64,000 nucleotides of DNA from an uncultured Clostridium sp. GTDB taxonomy: Bacteria > Bacillota > Clostridia > TANB77 > CAG-508. The notes beneath the pieces were generated by a model. It saw nothing but the letters and a program-made list of their open reading frames with translations, was not told the origin of the DNA and searched no databases. The stretch is from the NCBI GenBank assembly GCA_900553685.1, contig USEI01000009.1, positions 1 to 64,000 on the forward strand, given 5' to 3'. Positions 37,985 through 47,638 of the stretch are shown piece by piece. The translations under genes and the position numbers were made by a program. Each line of letters begins with the position of its first letter. Position 1 is the stretch's first letter.

Positions 37985-38689
37985 CTATAAAATTTCTCCT
38001 TTTAAAACAATTTCTGCATTATCGTTAGATAATTTCTTAAAATCTTCTTCTGAAATAATTTTTTTTATTTTTCCTATTGCTTTTGGGATTTTTGGATATA
38101 TACTATTTTCCCTGTGAACATCTGAGCCCAATAAAGATATTAAGTTTTCTTTAAACATTCTTTTTACAGTTCTTTTTGTAGGTCCGCCATATATTCCCAA
38201 AATACTGCCATAGTTACTTTGAAAAATAACACCCAATTCTTTAAGATCATAAAGCAAATTAAAATTTTTATGAATTATACTATATCTTTCAGGATGAGCT
38301 AGAATTAATTTATAATCATTATCTCTTAATTTGTTTAAAAAATCTTTTAGATTAGGAAATGAATTTCTTAAAGGTAGTTCTATAAGTATATAATTAGTTC
38401 CATTTATAGTAGATGCTTTATATTCTTTTAGCAAATCTACTATATTATAAGTTAAAAATATTTCACTACCTAAAATAATATCTAAAGATTCTTTTTCTTG
38501 TTTTAAATCATCTATCAATTTTTTTCTTTTATATTCAGGAACTTCAAAACAATCTACAGCATAATGAGAAGTTGAAACTATTTTAGTAAATCCAGCTTGT
38601 TTTGCCTCTATTAATAATCTTGTACTTTCATCATAATCTCTAGAGCCATCATCAATATCTGGTAGTATATGTGAATGAAAATCAACCAT
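37985..38689 (-). CDS. CpsB/YwqE-type protein-tyrosine phosphatase (PHP fold)
   Basis: This manganese-dependent phosphatase dephosphorylates the bacterial tyrosine kinase that regulates capsule or exopolysaccharide chain synthesis. The N-terminal metal motif is MVDFHSHILPDIDDGSRD (residues 1-18). Further PHP residues are in VSTSHY, GSEIFLT, ILAHPERYS and LGSDVHRENS, spread through the 234 residues. It starts 18 bases after the kinase gene stop. The module here lacks glycosyltransferases downstream. Confidence 0.9.
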   Translation of the reverse strand: MVDFHSHILPDIDDGSRDYDESTRLLIEAKQAGFTKIVSTSHYAVDCFEVPEYKRKKLIDDLKQEKESLDIILGSEIFLTYNIVDLLKEYKASTINGTNYILIELPLRNSFPNLKDFLNKLRDNDYKLILAHPERYSIIHKNFNLLYDLKELGVIFQSNYGSILGIYGGPTKRTVKRMFKENLISLLGSDVHRENSIYPKIPKAIGKIKKIISEEDFKKLSNDNAEIVLKGEIL

Positions 38690-38707
38690 TTTTATCCTGC
38701 TTTCTTT

Positions 38708-39436
38708 TTATTTTCTACGTTTTGGCTTAAAATTTGTTAGTCTTTCACCATAGTAATATGAATTTTCATAACTTTTTGCTGACATTTGAACTTTGTTCAA
38801 AACAATTCCAGCTACTTTTCCACCAACTTTTTCAATAGTATCTCTAGCTTTAATTAAATCTTCTTTTTTAGTAATGTTTTGAGCAGAAACAATTATATTG
38901 AAATCTACTAATCTTGATATAATAAGAGCATCTGCGACTATTAAACAAGGTGGCGCATCAAAAATTATTACATCAAATTTATCTATTAATTTATCTTTTA
39001 TTTTTTCCATTTTAGATGATACTAATAATTCAGATGGATTTGGTGGAACACTTCCAGCTGCAATTAAATATAAGTTATCTATATAAGTTGCTTGTATATA
39101 ATTTTCAATATTATCTTTGTTGCCTTTAAAGTCTTGGTCAACAACACCTGACAAATAATTTGACAATCCTGGTCTTGGACGTAAATTAAATAATGTATAC
39201 TGACGTCCTTTTCTCATGTCTGTATCTATTATTAAAACTTTTTTATCAATTTGAGCAAAGGCTGCTGCTAAATTAGCTGATACGAAACTTTTACCTTCAC
39301 CAGGAACTGTACTAGTTATAACCATAACTTTTTTTTCAGAGTCCGCATTCATAAATTGAATATTTGTTCTTAAGTTTCTAAACATCTCTGCTTCAGGAGA
39401 TCTAGGAGTTTCATAAACCACGATTTCGCTTTTCAT
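38708..39436 (-). CDS. CpsD/CapB-type bacterial tyrosine kinase
   Basis: This cytoplasmic BY-kinase has Walker A ITSTVPGEGKSFVSANLA near residues 41-58, Walker A' LIIDTDMRKG near 70-79 and Walker B VIIFDAPP near 156-163. The C-terminus carries the autophosphorylated tyrosine cluster (SYENSYYYGE, about 222-231). It needs the membrane adaptor encoded just upstream, with which it overlaps by one base (TAATG), indicating translational coupling. Capsule or exopolysaccharide synthesis elsewhere in the genome is the likely target. Confidence 0.92.
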   Translation of the reverse strand: MKSEIVVYETPRSPEAEMFRNLRTNIQFMNADSEKKVMVITSTVPGEGKSFVSANLAAAFAQIDKKVLIIDTDMRKGRQYTLFNLRPRPGLSNYLSGVVDQDFKGNKDNIENYIQATYIDNLYLIAAGSVPPNPSELLVSSKMEKIKDKLIDKFDVIIFDAPPCLIVADALIISRLVDFNIIVSAQNITKKEDLIKARDTIEKVGGKVAGIVLNKVQMSAKSYENSYYYGERLTNFKPKRRK

Positions 39437-40272
39437 TATCTCTTTCCTCCTTTTCTTTTTACATTTCTTCTAGATTGAGTTCTTCTTGAATCATCTATAT
39501 CATCTTTTTTGTTAATTTCACGTTCTATATTTTTAAAATCTAATTCTGATAATTTAGCATTTTTGGTATATTTTGATTTTTTCTTATAATTATCATCAGT
39601 TAATGCAATAGAAGCTAGAACTGGTAAATTTAAAGCTTTTTCTATATCTATATCTGATTTTACAGTTGTATCTAACATATTAATTAATAATATATAACCA
39701 AATACTAAAATTGCTCCTACAAAAGCAAAAATTAAAACATTTTTAGATAAATGAATATTAGATGGTTCTTGTGGTATTTGAGCTTCATCTAATATATGTA
39801 CATTTCTTATATTATATAATCCTTCAACCTTATCAGCAAAAACTTTTGCAAATTCTGTTGCAATATCATAAGCAAGTTTTGGATCTTTATTTGTAACTGT
39901 AACTCTAATAAGCTCTGTATCTGAAATAGAATTTACAGCTATATTTTCTTGTATTTCTGATGTAGGAATATCAAGATGTAAATTCTGTTTTACTGTGTCT
40001 GCAACAACTCTACTTTTTGCAATTTCTCTATAATTTTCAACTAGTTTTGAGTTTATTGTTATATCTGTAGTTGAAATAGATGTTGCTGAATCTGTGGTAG
40101 CTTCTGTTCCTAATTGGACTAAAACTAAACTTATTGAAGCCTCATATTCTGGTACAATAAATTTTAAAGTATAAATTGCTCCCATTATAGCAAAAATAAT
40201 TATTACTAAAATTATTAGTAATTTTTTTTCTAAAAACATTGATATTAGTTCTTTTAAATCTAGTTCTTCCAT
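39436..40272 (-). CDS. Wzz/CapA-type membrane adaptor of the tyrosine kinase
   Basis: This chain-length determinant family protein starts with LDLKELISMFLEKKLLIILVIIIFAI, the classic Wzz N-terminus with a helix at about 17-37. A roughly 130-residue extracytoplasmic domain follows. It contains the proline motif DEAQIPQEPSNIHLSKNVLIFAFVGA before the second helix near 180-200. The cytoplasmic tail (from about 200) should activate the kinase. GGAGGGG precedes the ATG. A terminator hairpin lies between its promoter and the start codon, so expression is probably controlled by attenuation. Confidence 0.9.
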   Translation of the reverse strand: MEELDLKELISMFLEKKLLIILVIIIFAIMGAIYTLKFIVPEYEASISLVLVQLGTEATTDSATSISTTDITINSKLVENYREIAKSRVVADTVKQNLHLDIPTSEIQENIAVNSISDTELIRVTVTNKDPKLAYDIATEFAKVFADKVEGLYNIRNVHILDEAQIPQEPSNIHLSKNVLIFAFVGAILVFGYILLINMLDTTVKSDIDIEKALNLPVLASIALTDDNYKKKSKYTKNAKLSELDFKNIEREINKKDDIDDSRRTQSRRNVKRKGGKR

Positions 40273-40301
40273 GACCCCTCCAATTAAAATAATAGTTAAT
40301 T

Positions 40302-40337
40302 AAAAAAAATCAACTACTAATAATCAATTAATAGTTG
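40302..40337 (-). promoter_or_regulatory. Putative attenuator in the leader of the tyrosine kinase operon
   Basis: On the minus-strand RNA an 11-bp stem (arms CAACTATTAAT and ATTAGTAGTTG, one G-U pair) is followed by eight Us. It lies about 45 bases after the expected start site and 30 bases before the wzz-type start codon. It could also be the prfB terminator, but the promoter upstream of it argues for attenuation. Confidence 0.6.
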
Positions 40338-40387
40338 TTTTTCCTAATTATTATACATCTATTACTGATTTTCATTTGTTCAACCAA

Positions 40388-40416
40388 ATTATATATTATA
40401 TACTTTTTTTTTGCAA
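40388..40416 (-). promoter_or_regulatory. SigA-type promoter of the tyrosine kinase operon
   Basis: On the minus strand TTGCAA (40416-40411) and TATAAT (40393-40388) are separated by 17 bases. The expected start site is near 40381, 109 bases before the first start codon. Confidence 0.65.
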
Positions 40417-40546
40417 TATATTTTTTATTTTTTATTTTTACTATTATAATTTACTTTTTATTCAAAATTAATTTATATTTTTATAAATTAGTAATATATA
40501 TCATATAAAGTTTATATTTTAGAGTTGTTAATTTTTACGTTGTAAA

Positions 40547-41647
40547 TTATAAATTTTTTTTCAAATATTCATACATAAATTGATTTAAATCTCCATCCAT
40601 AACAGCTTCTACGTTTCCTACTTCATAATTTGTTCTGTGATCTTTTACTAAAGTATATGGACAAAATACATAAGAACGTATTTGGCTTCCCCAAGCTATA
40701 TCTTTTTGTTCTCCTTTTAATCCATCTATTGTTTCCTTGTTTTGTTTTTCTTTTAAATCTAATAATTTAGATTTTAGCATTTTCATTGCTGTTTCTTTAT
40801 TCATTGTTTGAGAACGTTCAGACTGACAAGATACAACAATATTTGTTGGAATATGAGTTATTCTTACAGCAGAATCGGTTTTATTTATATGTTGTCCACC
40901 TGCTCCAGAAGCTCTATAAGTATCTATTCTTAAATCTTCAGGATTAATCTCAACTTCTATGTCGTCTGTTATTTCTGGCAAAACTTCAACAGAAGCAAAA
41001 GAAGTATGTCTTCTTCCTCCACTATCAAATGGAGATATCCTAACTAGTCTATGAACTCCCATCTCACCTTTTAGGTAGCCATAAGCATTATCACCAGATA
41101 TTAAAGCAGTAACACTTTTTATTCCTGCTTCATCCCCTTCTAAGTAATCTAATTCTTTAAGAATAAATCCATTTGCTGATGCCCATTTTCCATACATTCG
41201 ATATAACATTTGTACCCAATCTTGAGATTCTGTTCCTCCAGCTCCAGGATGCAAAGTAATAATAGCATTGTTTGAATCATATTTTCCAGAGAATAGAGTT
41301 TGAATTTCTAACTCCTCTAATTTTTTTTCTACTTTTTTTGAATTTGAAATTAATTCTTTTAATAATTCATTATCCATTTCTGTTTCTAATAATTTATTCA
41401 TTTCAATTAAATTATTTATTTCTGATAATATATCTTCATATAAATTTATTTTTTTTTGAAGAGTTTTTATTCTAGAAAATATTTTACTAGAATTTTCGGC
41501 ATCTTCCCAAAAATTTGGTACTAAAGATTTTGCTTCTAATTCTTTTAACTCTTTTTTTAGTAGGTCAATTTTCATTGATTCTTTTATACTATCTAGTTTT
41601 ATTTTTAATTCATTTAATAATCTAAGATTTTCTTCTAATTCTAGCAC
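40547..41647 (-). CDS. prfB: Peptide chain release factor 2 (no programmed frameshift)
   Basis: RF2 reads UGA and UAA stop codons. The GGQ loop is intact in RASGAGGQHINKTDSAVRITH near residues 235-255. The stop-recognition segment and the LHPGAGGTESQDW block near 130-142 are also present. The 366-residue frame is uninterrupted from a GTG start (41647, seven bases after AGGAG). In many bacteria prfB carries an in-frame UGA near codon 25 and a +1 frameshift; here the corresponding place (ESMKID) is open. The gene lies downstream of secA, as in Bacillus. Confidence 0.95.
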   Translation of the reverse strand: MLELEENLRLLNELKIKLDSIKESMKIDLLKKELKELEAKSLVPNFWEDAENSSKIFSRIKTLQKKINLYEDILSEINNLIEMNKLLETEMDNELLKELISNSKKVEKKLEELEIQTLFSGKYDSNNAIITLHPGAGGTESQDWVQMLYRMYGKWASANGFILKELDYLEGDEAGIKSVTALISGDNAYGYLKGEMGVHRLVRISPFDSGGRRHTSFASVEVLPEITDDIEVEINPEDLRIDTYRASGAGGQHINKTDSAVRITHIPTNIVVSCQSERSQTMNKETAMKMLKSKLLDLKEKQNKETIDGLKGEQKDIAWGSQIRSYVFCPYTLVKDHRTNYEVGNVEAVMDGDLNQFMYEYLKKNL

Positions 41648-41901
41648 TATCTTTCTCCTAAAATTTATTTTCTATAATATTACCTGTAATATTATAATTA
41701 TTAATTTTTAAAAAGTCAAACTTTTATAATTAACTTAAAAATAATTACTAATTTATTCCAAATGTATAATATAAATTTTATTCTTTCAAAAAATAGATCA
41801 GTTATAAAACTGATCTATAAAAAATTTATATTAAAAGGAATTTATTAATTCATCTTTCAACTGATTTTTTGTTTTTTTTTAAATACTTTAACGCACAGAT
41901 G

Positions 41902-44685
41902 CTAAGCGTTCTTTCCACAACAATTCTTATATTTCTTTCCCGAACCACATGGACAAGGATCATTTCTTCCAATTTTTGGACCACTATTTACTATTGGTTG
42001 AGGTTTTTCTGTATGATTATTTTTTGGAGCATTCTCTCCTTCAATATTCATAGCTGAAATAGCAGAATTATCTAAACTTGCATTTGTTATATTTGAACTT
42101 GATTCTCTTTTCATGTTTCCTTTATTTGCTTTTACAACATGAAGCATTATTTTTGCTACTTCTAATTTGATTTGAGAAATCATTTCATCAAACATTTCTC
42201 CACCTTCAAATCTGTATTGAACAACTGGATCTTTTTGTCCATAAGCCCTTAACCCTATACCATTTTTTAATTCATCCATATTGTCGATATGTTCCATCCA
42301 TTTGTTGTCAACAACTTTTAGTAAAACAACTCTTTCAAGTTCTCTAATGTCATCACCAATTTCTTTTTCTTTTGATTCATAATTTGCATGTGTTTTTTCT
42401 TTTAATTCTTTTAATAATTTATCAGCATTTATAGAATCAGTTTTTAAAGCCTCTACTTCTCCAATATTTAAATCTACTTTAATTTCATTTAATAAAGCTT
42501 CTTTATTTACTTTTTTATTTTCAATTTCACTTCTATAAGTATCTACAATCATTTCACATGATGAATCAATCATATCAATAATATTATCTCTAACATTATC
42601 ACCATCTAATACTTTTCTTCTTTGAGAATAAATTATATCTCTTTGAATATTCATTACATCATCATAGCTTAAGATATGTTTTCTAATTGAGAAGTTTCTG
42701 CCCTCAACTTTGCTTTGTGCACTTTCAATAGTCTTTGAAATTAATTTTACTTCTATTGGTAAATCTTCTGGGATATTTCCTTTTTCAAAAATTCTTGTAA
42801 TCATATCTCCACCGAAGATTTTAAGAAGATTATCATCTAATGCTAAGTAAAATCTAGTTTCACCTGGATCTCCTTGACGACCACTACGTCCACGAAGCTG
42901 ATTATCAATTCTTCTTGATTCATGTCTTTCTGTACCAATGATTTTCAAACCACCAGCTGCAATTACTTTTTCTTTTTCTTCTTTTATTTGGTCATTAAAT
43001 TTTTCTTCTAATTCTTTAAATTTCTTTCTAGCTTCAAGAATTTCTACATCATCAGTTTCATTAAATGCTGTTGCTTGTTCTATCAATTCTTCATCATATT
43101 TTAATTTTCTCATTTCTTGTTTTGCTAAATATTCGCTGTTACCACCAAGCATAATATCTGTACCACGTCCTGCCATGTTTGTAGCAATTGTAACTGCTCC
43201 ATATTTACCGGCTTGTGCTATAATTTCAGCTTCTTTTTCATGATTTTTAGCATTTAATACTTCATGCGCAATTCCTTCCTTATTAAGCAATCTACTTATT
43301 TTTTCAGAATTTTCAATAGATACTGTACCAACTAAAACAGGTTGACCTTTTTCATGGCTTTTTTTAATATCTTCTATAACTGCTTTAAATTTAGCTGTTT
43401 CATTTTTATAGATTATATCTGTTTGATCTATTCTTATTAAAGGTTTATTAGTAGGAATTTCAATAACATCCAGATTGTAAATTTCTCTAAATTCATTTTC
43501 TTCAGTCATTGCTGTACCTGTCATACCAGCCAATTTTTCATACATTCTAAAGTAATTTTGAAAAGTTATTGTTGCTAATGTTTTTGATTCATCTGCAATT
43601 TTAACTCCTTCTTTTGCTTCAATAGCTTGATGAAGTCCATCATTATATCTTCTTCCATACATGATACGTCCTGTAAATTCATCAACTATCAGAACTTCAC
43701 CATCTTTTACTATATAGTCAATATCTTTTTTCATAACACCATTTGCCCTTAAGGCTTGGTTAATATTATGAACTAAATCAGTATTGGAAAGGTCATTTAA
43801 GTTTTCTACTCCGAATTCTCTTTCAGCTTTTTCAATACCTTTAGATGTAAGTGTTGCAGATTTTGCTTTTAAATCCACAATATAATCATATTTTTCATTA
43901 TCTTCCACTTGTTCAACATCTTTAACATCTTCTTCTACTATTATTTTAGCTCTTAATTTTTTTACAAATCTATCTGTTTGTTTATATAAATCAGAAGATT
44001 TATTTGCTCTACCAGAAATAATAAGTGGCGTACGAGCTTCGTCTATTAAAATACTATCTATTTCGTCCACTATAGCATAATTTAACTCTCTTTGTACCAT
44101 ATCTTCTTTATGTATTACCATATTATCTCTTAAGTAATCAAATCCAAATTCATTATTAGTTCCATAAGTAATGTCTGAATTATAGGCTTTTTGTTTTTCT
44201 GCATGTGGCATTCTGCTGTAAATTAATCCAACAGATAAACCTAAAAATCTATATACTTTTCCCATCCATTCACTATCTCTTTTTGCTAAATATTCATTTA
44301 CTGTGATTACATGAACTCCTTTTCCTGTAAGTGCATTTAGGTATACAGGTAAAGTTGCAACTAAAGTTTTTCCTTCACCTGTTTTCATTTCTGCAATTCT
44401 ACCTTGATGCAAAATAATACCACCAATTATTTGAACATCAAAATGTCTCATGCCTAAAACTCTTTTAGAAGCTTCTCTTACAACTGCAAAAGCTTCTGGT
44501 AATATATCATCTAAGGTTTTACCTTTAGCTAATTCCTCTTTAAAATATGATGTTTTACTTGTTAATTCTTTATCCGTTAATTTTTCAATTTCAGGTTCCA
44601 AATTATTAATTTTTTCAACTATAGGCATTACTCTTTTTACTTCTCTTTCACTATAGCTTTTAAAAATATTACTAAAAAGTCCCAT
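41902..44685 (-). CDS. secA: Preprotein translocase ATPase SecA
   Basis: SecA drives protein export through SecYEG. The motor shows [19 protein letters not shown] (Walker A, about 97-115), [20 protein letters not shown] (DEAD-like motif, about 203-222), the TATIT-type region [25 protein letters not shown] and [14 protein letters not shown] near 490-503. The C-terminal tail [21 protein letters not shown] is the zinc-binding SecB or lipid interaction motif. I start at MGLFSNIF (44685), nine bases after AGGAGG; an in-frame start six codons earlier overlaps that site. The product is 927 residues. Confidence 0.97.
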   Translation of the reverse strand: MGLFSNIFKSYSEREVKRVMPIVEKINNLEPEIEKLTDKELTSKTSYFKEELAKGKTLDDILPEAFAVVREASKRVLGMRHFDVQIIGGIILHQGRIAEMKTGEGKTLVATLPVYLNALTGKGVHVITVNEYLAKRDSEWMGKVYRFLGLSVGLIYSRMPHAEKQKAYNSDITYGTNNEFGFDYLRDNMVIHKEDMVQRELNYAIVDEIDSILIDEARTPLIISGRANKSSDLYKQTDRFVKKLRAKIIVEEDVKDVEQVEDNEKYDYIVDLKAKSATLTSKGIEKAEREFGVENLNDLSNTDLVHNINQALRANGVMKKDIDYIVKDGEVLIVDEFTGRIMYGRRYNDGLHQAIEAKEGVKIADESKTLATITFQNYFRMYEKLAGMTGTAMTEENEFREIYNLDVIEIPTNKPLIRIDQTDIIYKNETAKFKAVIEDIKKSHEKGQPVLVGTVSIENSEKISRLLNKEGIAHEVLNAKNHEKEAEIIAQAGKYGAVTIATNMAGRGTDIMLGGNSEYLAKQEMRKLKYDEELIEQATAFNETDDVEILEARKKFKELEEKFNDQIKEEKEKVIAAGGLKIIGTERHESRRIDNQLRGRSGRQGDPGETRFYLALDDNLLKIFGGDMITRIFEKGNIPEDLPIEVKLISKTIESAQSKVEGRNFSIRKHILSYDDVMNIQRDIIYSQRRKVLDGDNVRDNIIDMIDSSCEMIVDTYRSEIENKKVNKEALLNEIKVDLNIGEVEALKTDSINADKLLKELKEKTHANYESKEKEIGDDIRELERVVLLKVVDNKWMEHIDNMDELKNGIGLRAYGQKDPVVQYRFEGGEMFDEMISQIKLEVAKIMLHVVKANKGNMKRESSSNITNASLDNSAISAMNIEGENAPKNNHTEKPQPIVNSGPKIGRNDPCPCGSGKKYKNCCGKNA

Positions 44686-44907
44686 TTTTAGTTGCCTCCT
44701 CAATTTGTTTGAAAATAAATTTACCTAGATACTATATCACTATTTAACTCTTTTTGCAAGAAATATTATTTATATATTATTTATTTTATTATCTTAATTC
44801 AAAATATAATTTAATAATTTTTAAATAAAATTAAGATTATATAAATCTAAATCATATTTCTTTTTTTACTTCATAAAATTTATTAAAAATGTAAAAGGAG
44901 ATAGAAA

Positions 44908-45462
44908 ATGATAATTTATAATTTTAAGTTAAATAAGAAAGCAATTTTTAAAACTGTTTTAGTTATAATGACTATAATTTGTTTAAGTATTGGTGTAGCT
45001 AGTATTTATAAAGTTTTATCTAATATGAAAAAACAAAATAATAATTTAGTAGAAGATTCTATTCCCTCTTCTGAAGTAGCAACATTAACTGCTGAAAATT
45101 ATACAAATATATTAAAGCAAGTACATGAGGATATTGATACATATATAGGTCAAAAAATTTCTTTCTCAGGTTATGTTTACAGAGTAAGCAATTTTCCATC
45201 TGATCAATTTGTACTTGCAAGGGATATGGATATTGGAAATAAGCAGACTTTAATTGTAGGTTTCTTATGTTCTTTAGATAGTATTAAAGATTTTGAGGAT
45301 TATACTTGGGTTACTATAACTGGAGAAATTACTAAAGGTACATATAATAATGCAGATATTCCAATAATAAAAGTAACACAAATAGAAAAAGCATCTAAAC
45401 CTGAAAATCCTAATGTTACTTTACCAGATGACGAATATGTTCCAACAGCAGTTATATATTAA
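44908..45462 (+). CDS. Membrane-anchored OB-fold-like protein (TIGR03943/DUF1980-like C-terminal domain)
   Basis: An N-terminal transmembrane helix (about 12-35) is followed by a short linker and a roughly 110-residue extracytoplasmic domain. The pattern YIGQKISFSGYVYRVSNFPSDQFVLARDMD, then LIVGFLCS and W.TITGEI (near residues 75-140), resembles the C-terminal domain of the YcgQ/TIGR03943 family, which usually acts with a YcgR/YraQ permease. No such partner is adjacent. Its stop codon overlaps that of the convergent permease gene by four bases. Confidence 0.65.
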   Translation: MIIYNFKLNKKAIFKTVLVIMTIICLSIGVASIYKVLSNMKKQNNNLVEDSIPSSEVATLTAENYTNILKQVHEDIDTYIGQKISFSGYVYRVSNFPSDQFVLARDMDIGNKQTLIVGFLCSLDSIKDFEDYTWVTITGEITKGTYNNADIPIIKVTQIEKASKPENPNVTLPDDEYVPTAVIY

Positions 45463-46562
45463 TTATCAAAAATTGAATTAACGATTCCTCTGTCTAAAAT
45501 TTCTGAAAAAATATTTTTTAAAATAATAAGTATAATTGGACCAATAAATAATCCAATAACTCCTATTATTTTAAATCCTGTATACATAGAAATTAATGTA
45601 AATATAGGATGAATACCAATATTTTTACTTACAAGTTTAGGTTCTAAAAATTGTTTTATGACACATGTTAAAATATATAAACCTATAATAGATATTGCTA
45701 AATAAGCTTGATTATTTATAAAAAGTAAAAATGCCCATGGAATCATAATGCTACCTGCACCAAGTATTGGCAAAGCATCAACAAACCCTATTAATAGGGC
45801 AACTAAAATTGGATATTCTATATTCATTCCCATTAAATAAAAAACATTTAAACCTATTAAAACTACAATAAATGTAATAATACTTAGCATAATTTCTGCT
45901 TTTAAATATCCACCTAAAGAATAGGTAATATCTCTTGCATGTTTTATTATTTTTCCCATCATTTTTTTAGATAGATGATGTTCCATTCTATCTAAAATAT
46001 AAAATTTATCAGAAGTAATAAAATATGTTGCTAAAATTGTAATTACAATATTAATGATTAAATTAGGAATTGATGTAATATAGTTTAAAAACTTTGTTAA
46101 AATATTTTTCAAATAAGTAATAAGCATATTTAAATAATCAGTAGTTGTATTTTGAAAGATATTAATAACATCTTTGGGAAACTTTATTTCCTTAAAATCT
46201 ATTTTGGAAATAATATTATTTATGAATTCTAAAGTTTTTTCTAAATACATATTAAGACCACTTAATAAATTAGTGGTCTCTTTTACTAAATTAATGCCTC
46301 CCCATATAATTAATCCAATTATAATAGAAAAAATTGTAATAAGAACAATAACGCTACTAGTTTTTCTACTAAAACTTGTCCTCTTATTTATTGCTTTTAT
46401 AATTGGATCTATTATTACAGAAATTAAATATGCCAATAAAAAAGGAATATAAAATATTGCTAATTTAAATAAAATAAATAAACCTAATATTAAGGTAATA
46501 CCAATAAAGCAATTTTTAATTATACAAAAATAAGATTTAATTCCATTTTTTTCATTATCCAT
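45459..46562 (-). CDS. AI-2E family / YtvI-like permease
   Basis: This 367-residue integral membrane protein of the AI-2E transporter family (PF01594) has about eight helices. A central hydrophilic, amphipathic region (about 95-160) is typical. The end shows the family signature: LPILGAGSIMIPWAFLLFINN, IKQFLEPKLVSKNIGIHPIFTLISMYTGFK and GLFIGPIILIILKNIF (about 260-355; key EPK.....G..P). In spore formers the YtvI branch is a sporulation membrane protein, which is plausible here. It is convergent with the preceding gene. Confidence 0.85.
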   Translation of the reverse strand: MDNEKNGIKSYFCIIKNCFIGITLILGLFILFKLAIFYIPFLLAYLISVIIDPIIKAINKRTSFSRKTSSVIVLITIFSIIIGLIIWGGINLVKETTNLLSGLNMYLEKTLEFINNIISKIDFKEIKFPKDVINIFQNTTTDYLNMLITYLKNILTKFLNYITSIPNLIINIVITILATYFITSDKFYILDRMEHHLSKKMMGKIIKHARDITYSLGGYLKAEIMLSIITFIVVLIGLNVFYLMGMNIEYPILVALLIGFVDALPILGAGSIMIPWAFLLFINNQAYLAISIIGLYILTCVIKQFLEPKLVSKNIGIHPIFTLISMYTGFKIIGVIGLFIGPIILIILKNIFSEILDRGIVNSIFDN

Positions 46563-46755
46563 TATTTTTACTACCTTTCATATATAAATTATATTCAAAA
46601 TTATTTTTTATATTCCATAAAAACAATTCTGTGTAATGTCTATATCTTTCTAACTTTTTCTTCTCATAAAATTTTTCTCATATACTTTGGTGCAAATAAT
46701 ATATAATATTGAAATTTCAGCATTTTTTTATTGCTAAAAGAGATTATTCACATAA

Positions 46756-46790
46756 AAAAAGATAAGCGAATAATTTTCGTTTATCTTTTT
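46756..46790. terminator. Terminator downstream of the coat-like gene
   Basis: AAAAAGATAAGCGAA pairs with TTTCGTTTATCTTTTT (one imperfect pair), with A/T runs on both sides. It lies 14 bases past the minus-strand stop codon at 46804. Confidence 0.8.
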
Positions 46791-46803
46791 CATTTTTTGA
46801 TAA

Positions 46804-47445
46804 TTAATTATACATCTGAGAATTGCAATAAAATGGTGTTTGCATGAAATTAGGTCTATTATTAGGATTAGTTTGATTCCTTGATAATAATTCTTTTAGA
46901 ATAATAATTTTAATAATATCTCTAAGTAAAGAATCCTGTCTATTATTCCCTCTTGAAGTTGTAACTGTTTGTGTTGTCTGTCTTGTATCTGTAGTTCTAC
47001 TTACCGAATTTACATTAGCAGAAGTGGCACTTGTAGAATTATTAGAATTATTATTTGAAGACATTTCTTGTTTATTTATATTAGAATCTTCTTCATATTC
47101 TATCTGCCCATCGACTATATTATAAACTGTATCAACCATATTATTTAGAGCATCTTCATTTATATATTGATAATTGCTATTTGCAATAACTCGTAAAGCT
47201 ACTGGTAATATAATTCTATATGTACTAGGATATAAATTATTTAAATTTTGTGGATAATTCATGTTATATCCCATATTAGAATTTGCCCCCATATACATAC
47301 TATTTATATTACTATTCATCATATTAGGATTTTGCATACTAGGATTTATATTGTTCATTGGTTGACTATAATTACTCCAAGATTGTGGATTCTGGTTGTA
47401 GAAATACAAATCTTGCATATAACTATCATTATTTGAATAAAACAT
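46804..47445 (-). CDS. Asn/Met/Pro-rich protein, probable spore coat component
   Basis: The 213-residue product begins with a low-complexity Asn/Met/Tyr/Pro/Ser region (about 1-70, repeats of NPNMMNSN, NSMYMGANSN type). A short conserved-looking core follows, YPSTYRIILPVALRVIANSNYQYINEDALNNMVDTVYNIVDG (about 72-114; key PVALRVI and ALNNMVDTVYNIV). A Ser/Thr/Asn linker and a hydrophobic LLRDIIKIIILKELLSR helix near 172-188 complete it. I do not recognise a named family; this composition is typical of clostridial coat-associated proteins. A SigE-like promoter lies directly upstream (AGGAGG before the ATG), which fits mother-cell expression. Confidence 0.65.
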   Translation of the reverse strand: MFYSNNDSYMQDLYFYNQNPQSWSNYSQPMNNINPSMQNPNMMNSNINSMYMGANSNMGYNMNYPQNLNNLYPSTYRIILPVALRVIANSNYQYINEDALNNMVDTVYNIVDGQIEYEEDSNINKQEMSSNNNSNNSTSATSANVNSVSRTTDTRQTTQTVTTSRGNNRQDSLLRDIIKIIILKELLSRNQTNPNNRPNFMQTPFYCNSQMYN

Positions 47446-47465
47446 TTTAATACCTCCTTTATAGA

Positions 47466-47494
47466 AGTATATGAAAAATTTTTTCTAAATATGA
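47466..47494 (-). promoter_or_regulatory. SigE-like sporulation promoter
   Basis: On the minus strand TCATATT (47494-47488) and CATATACT (47473-47466) are 14 bases apart. This matches the Bacillus SigE pattern KMATATT / CATACAHT with one mismatch. The start site would fall almost at the ribosome binding site, leaving a very short leader, which weakens the call. Confidence 0.45.
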
Positions 47495-47638
47495 ATATAA
47501 TTTATATGATTTGTAACTTACTAACGATTTATCTTTATTATTTATATAATATTATTATAGTTTAATAATTCATTTTATCACTTTATAAAATTACTTGTAT
47601 TGTTTATAAAGTATTTTCATATTATTAATTTTTATAAA

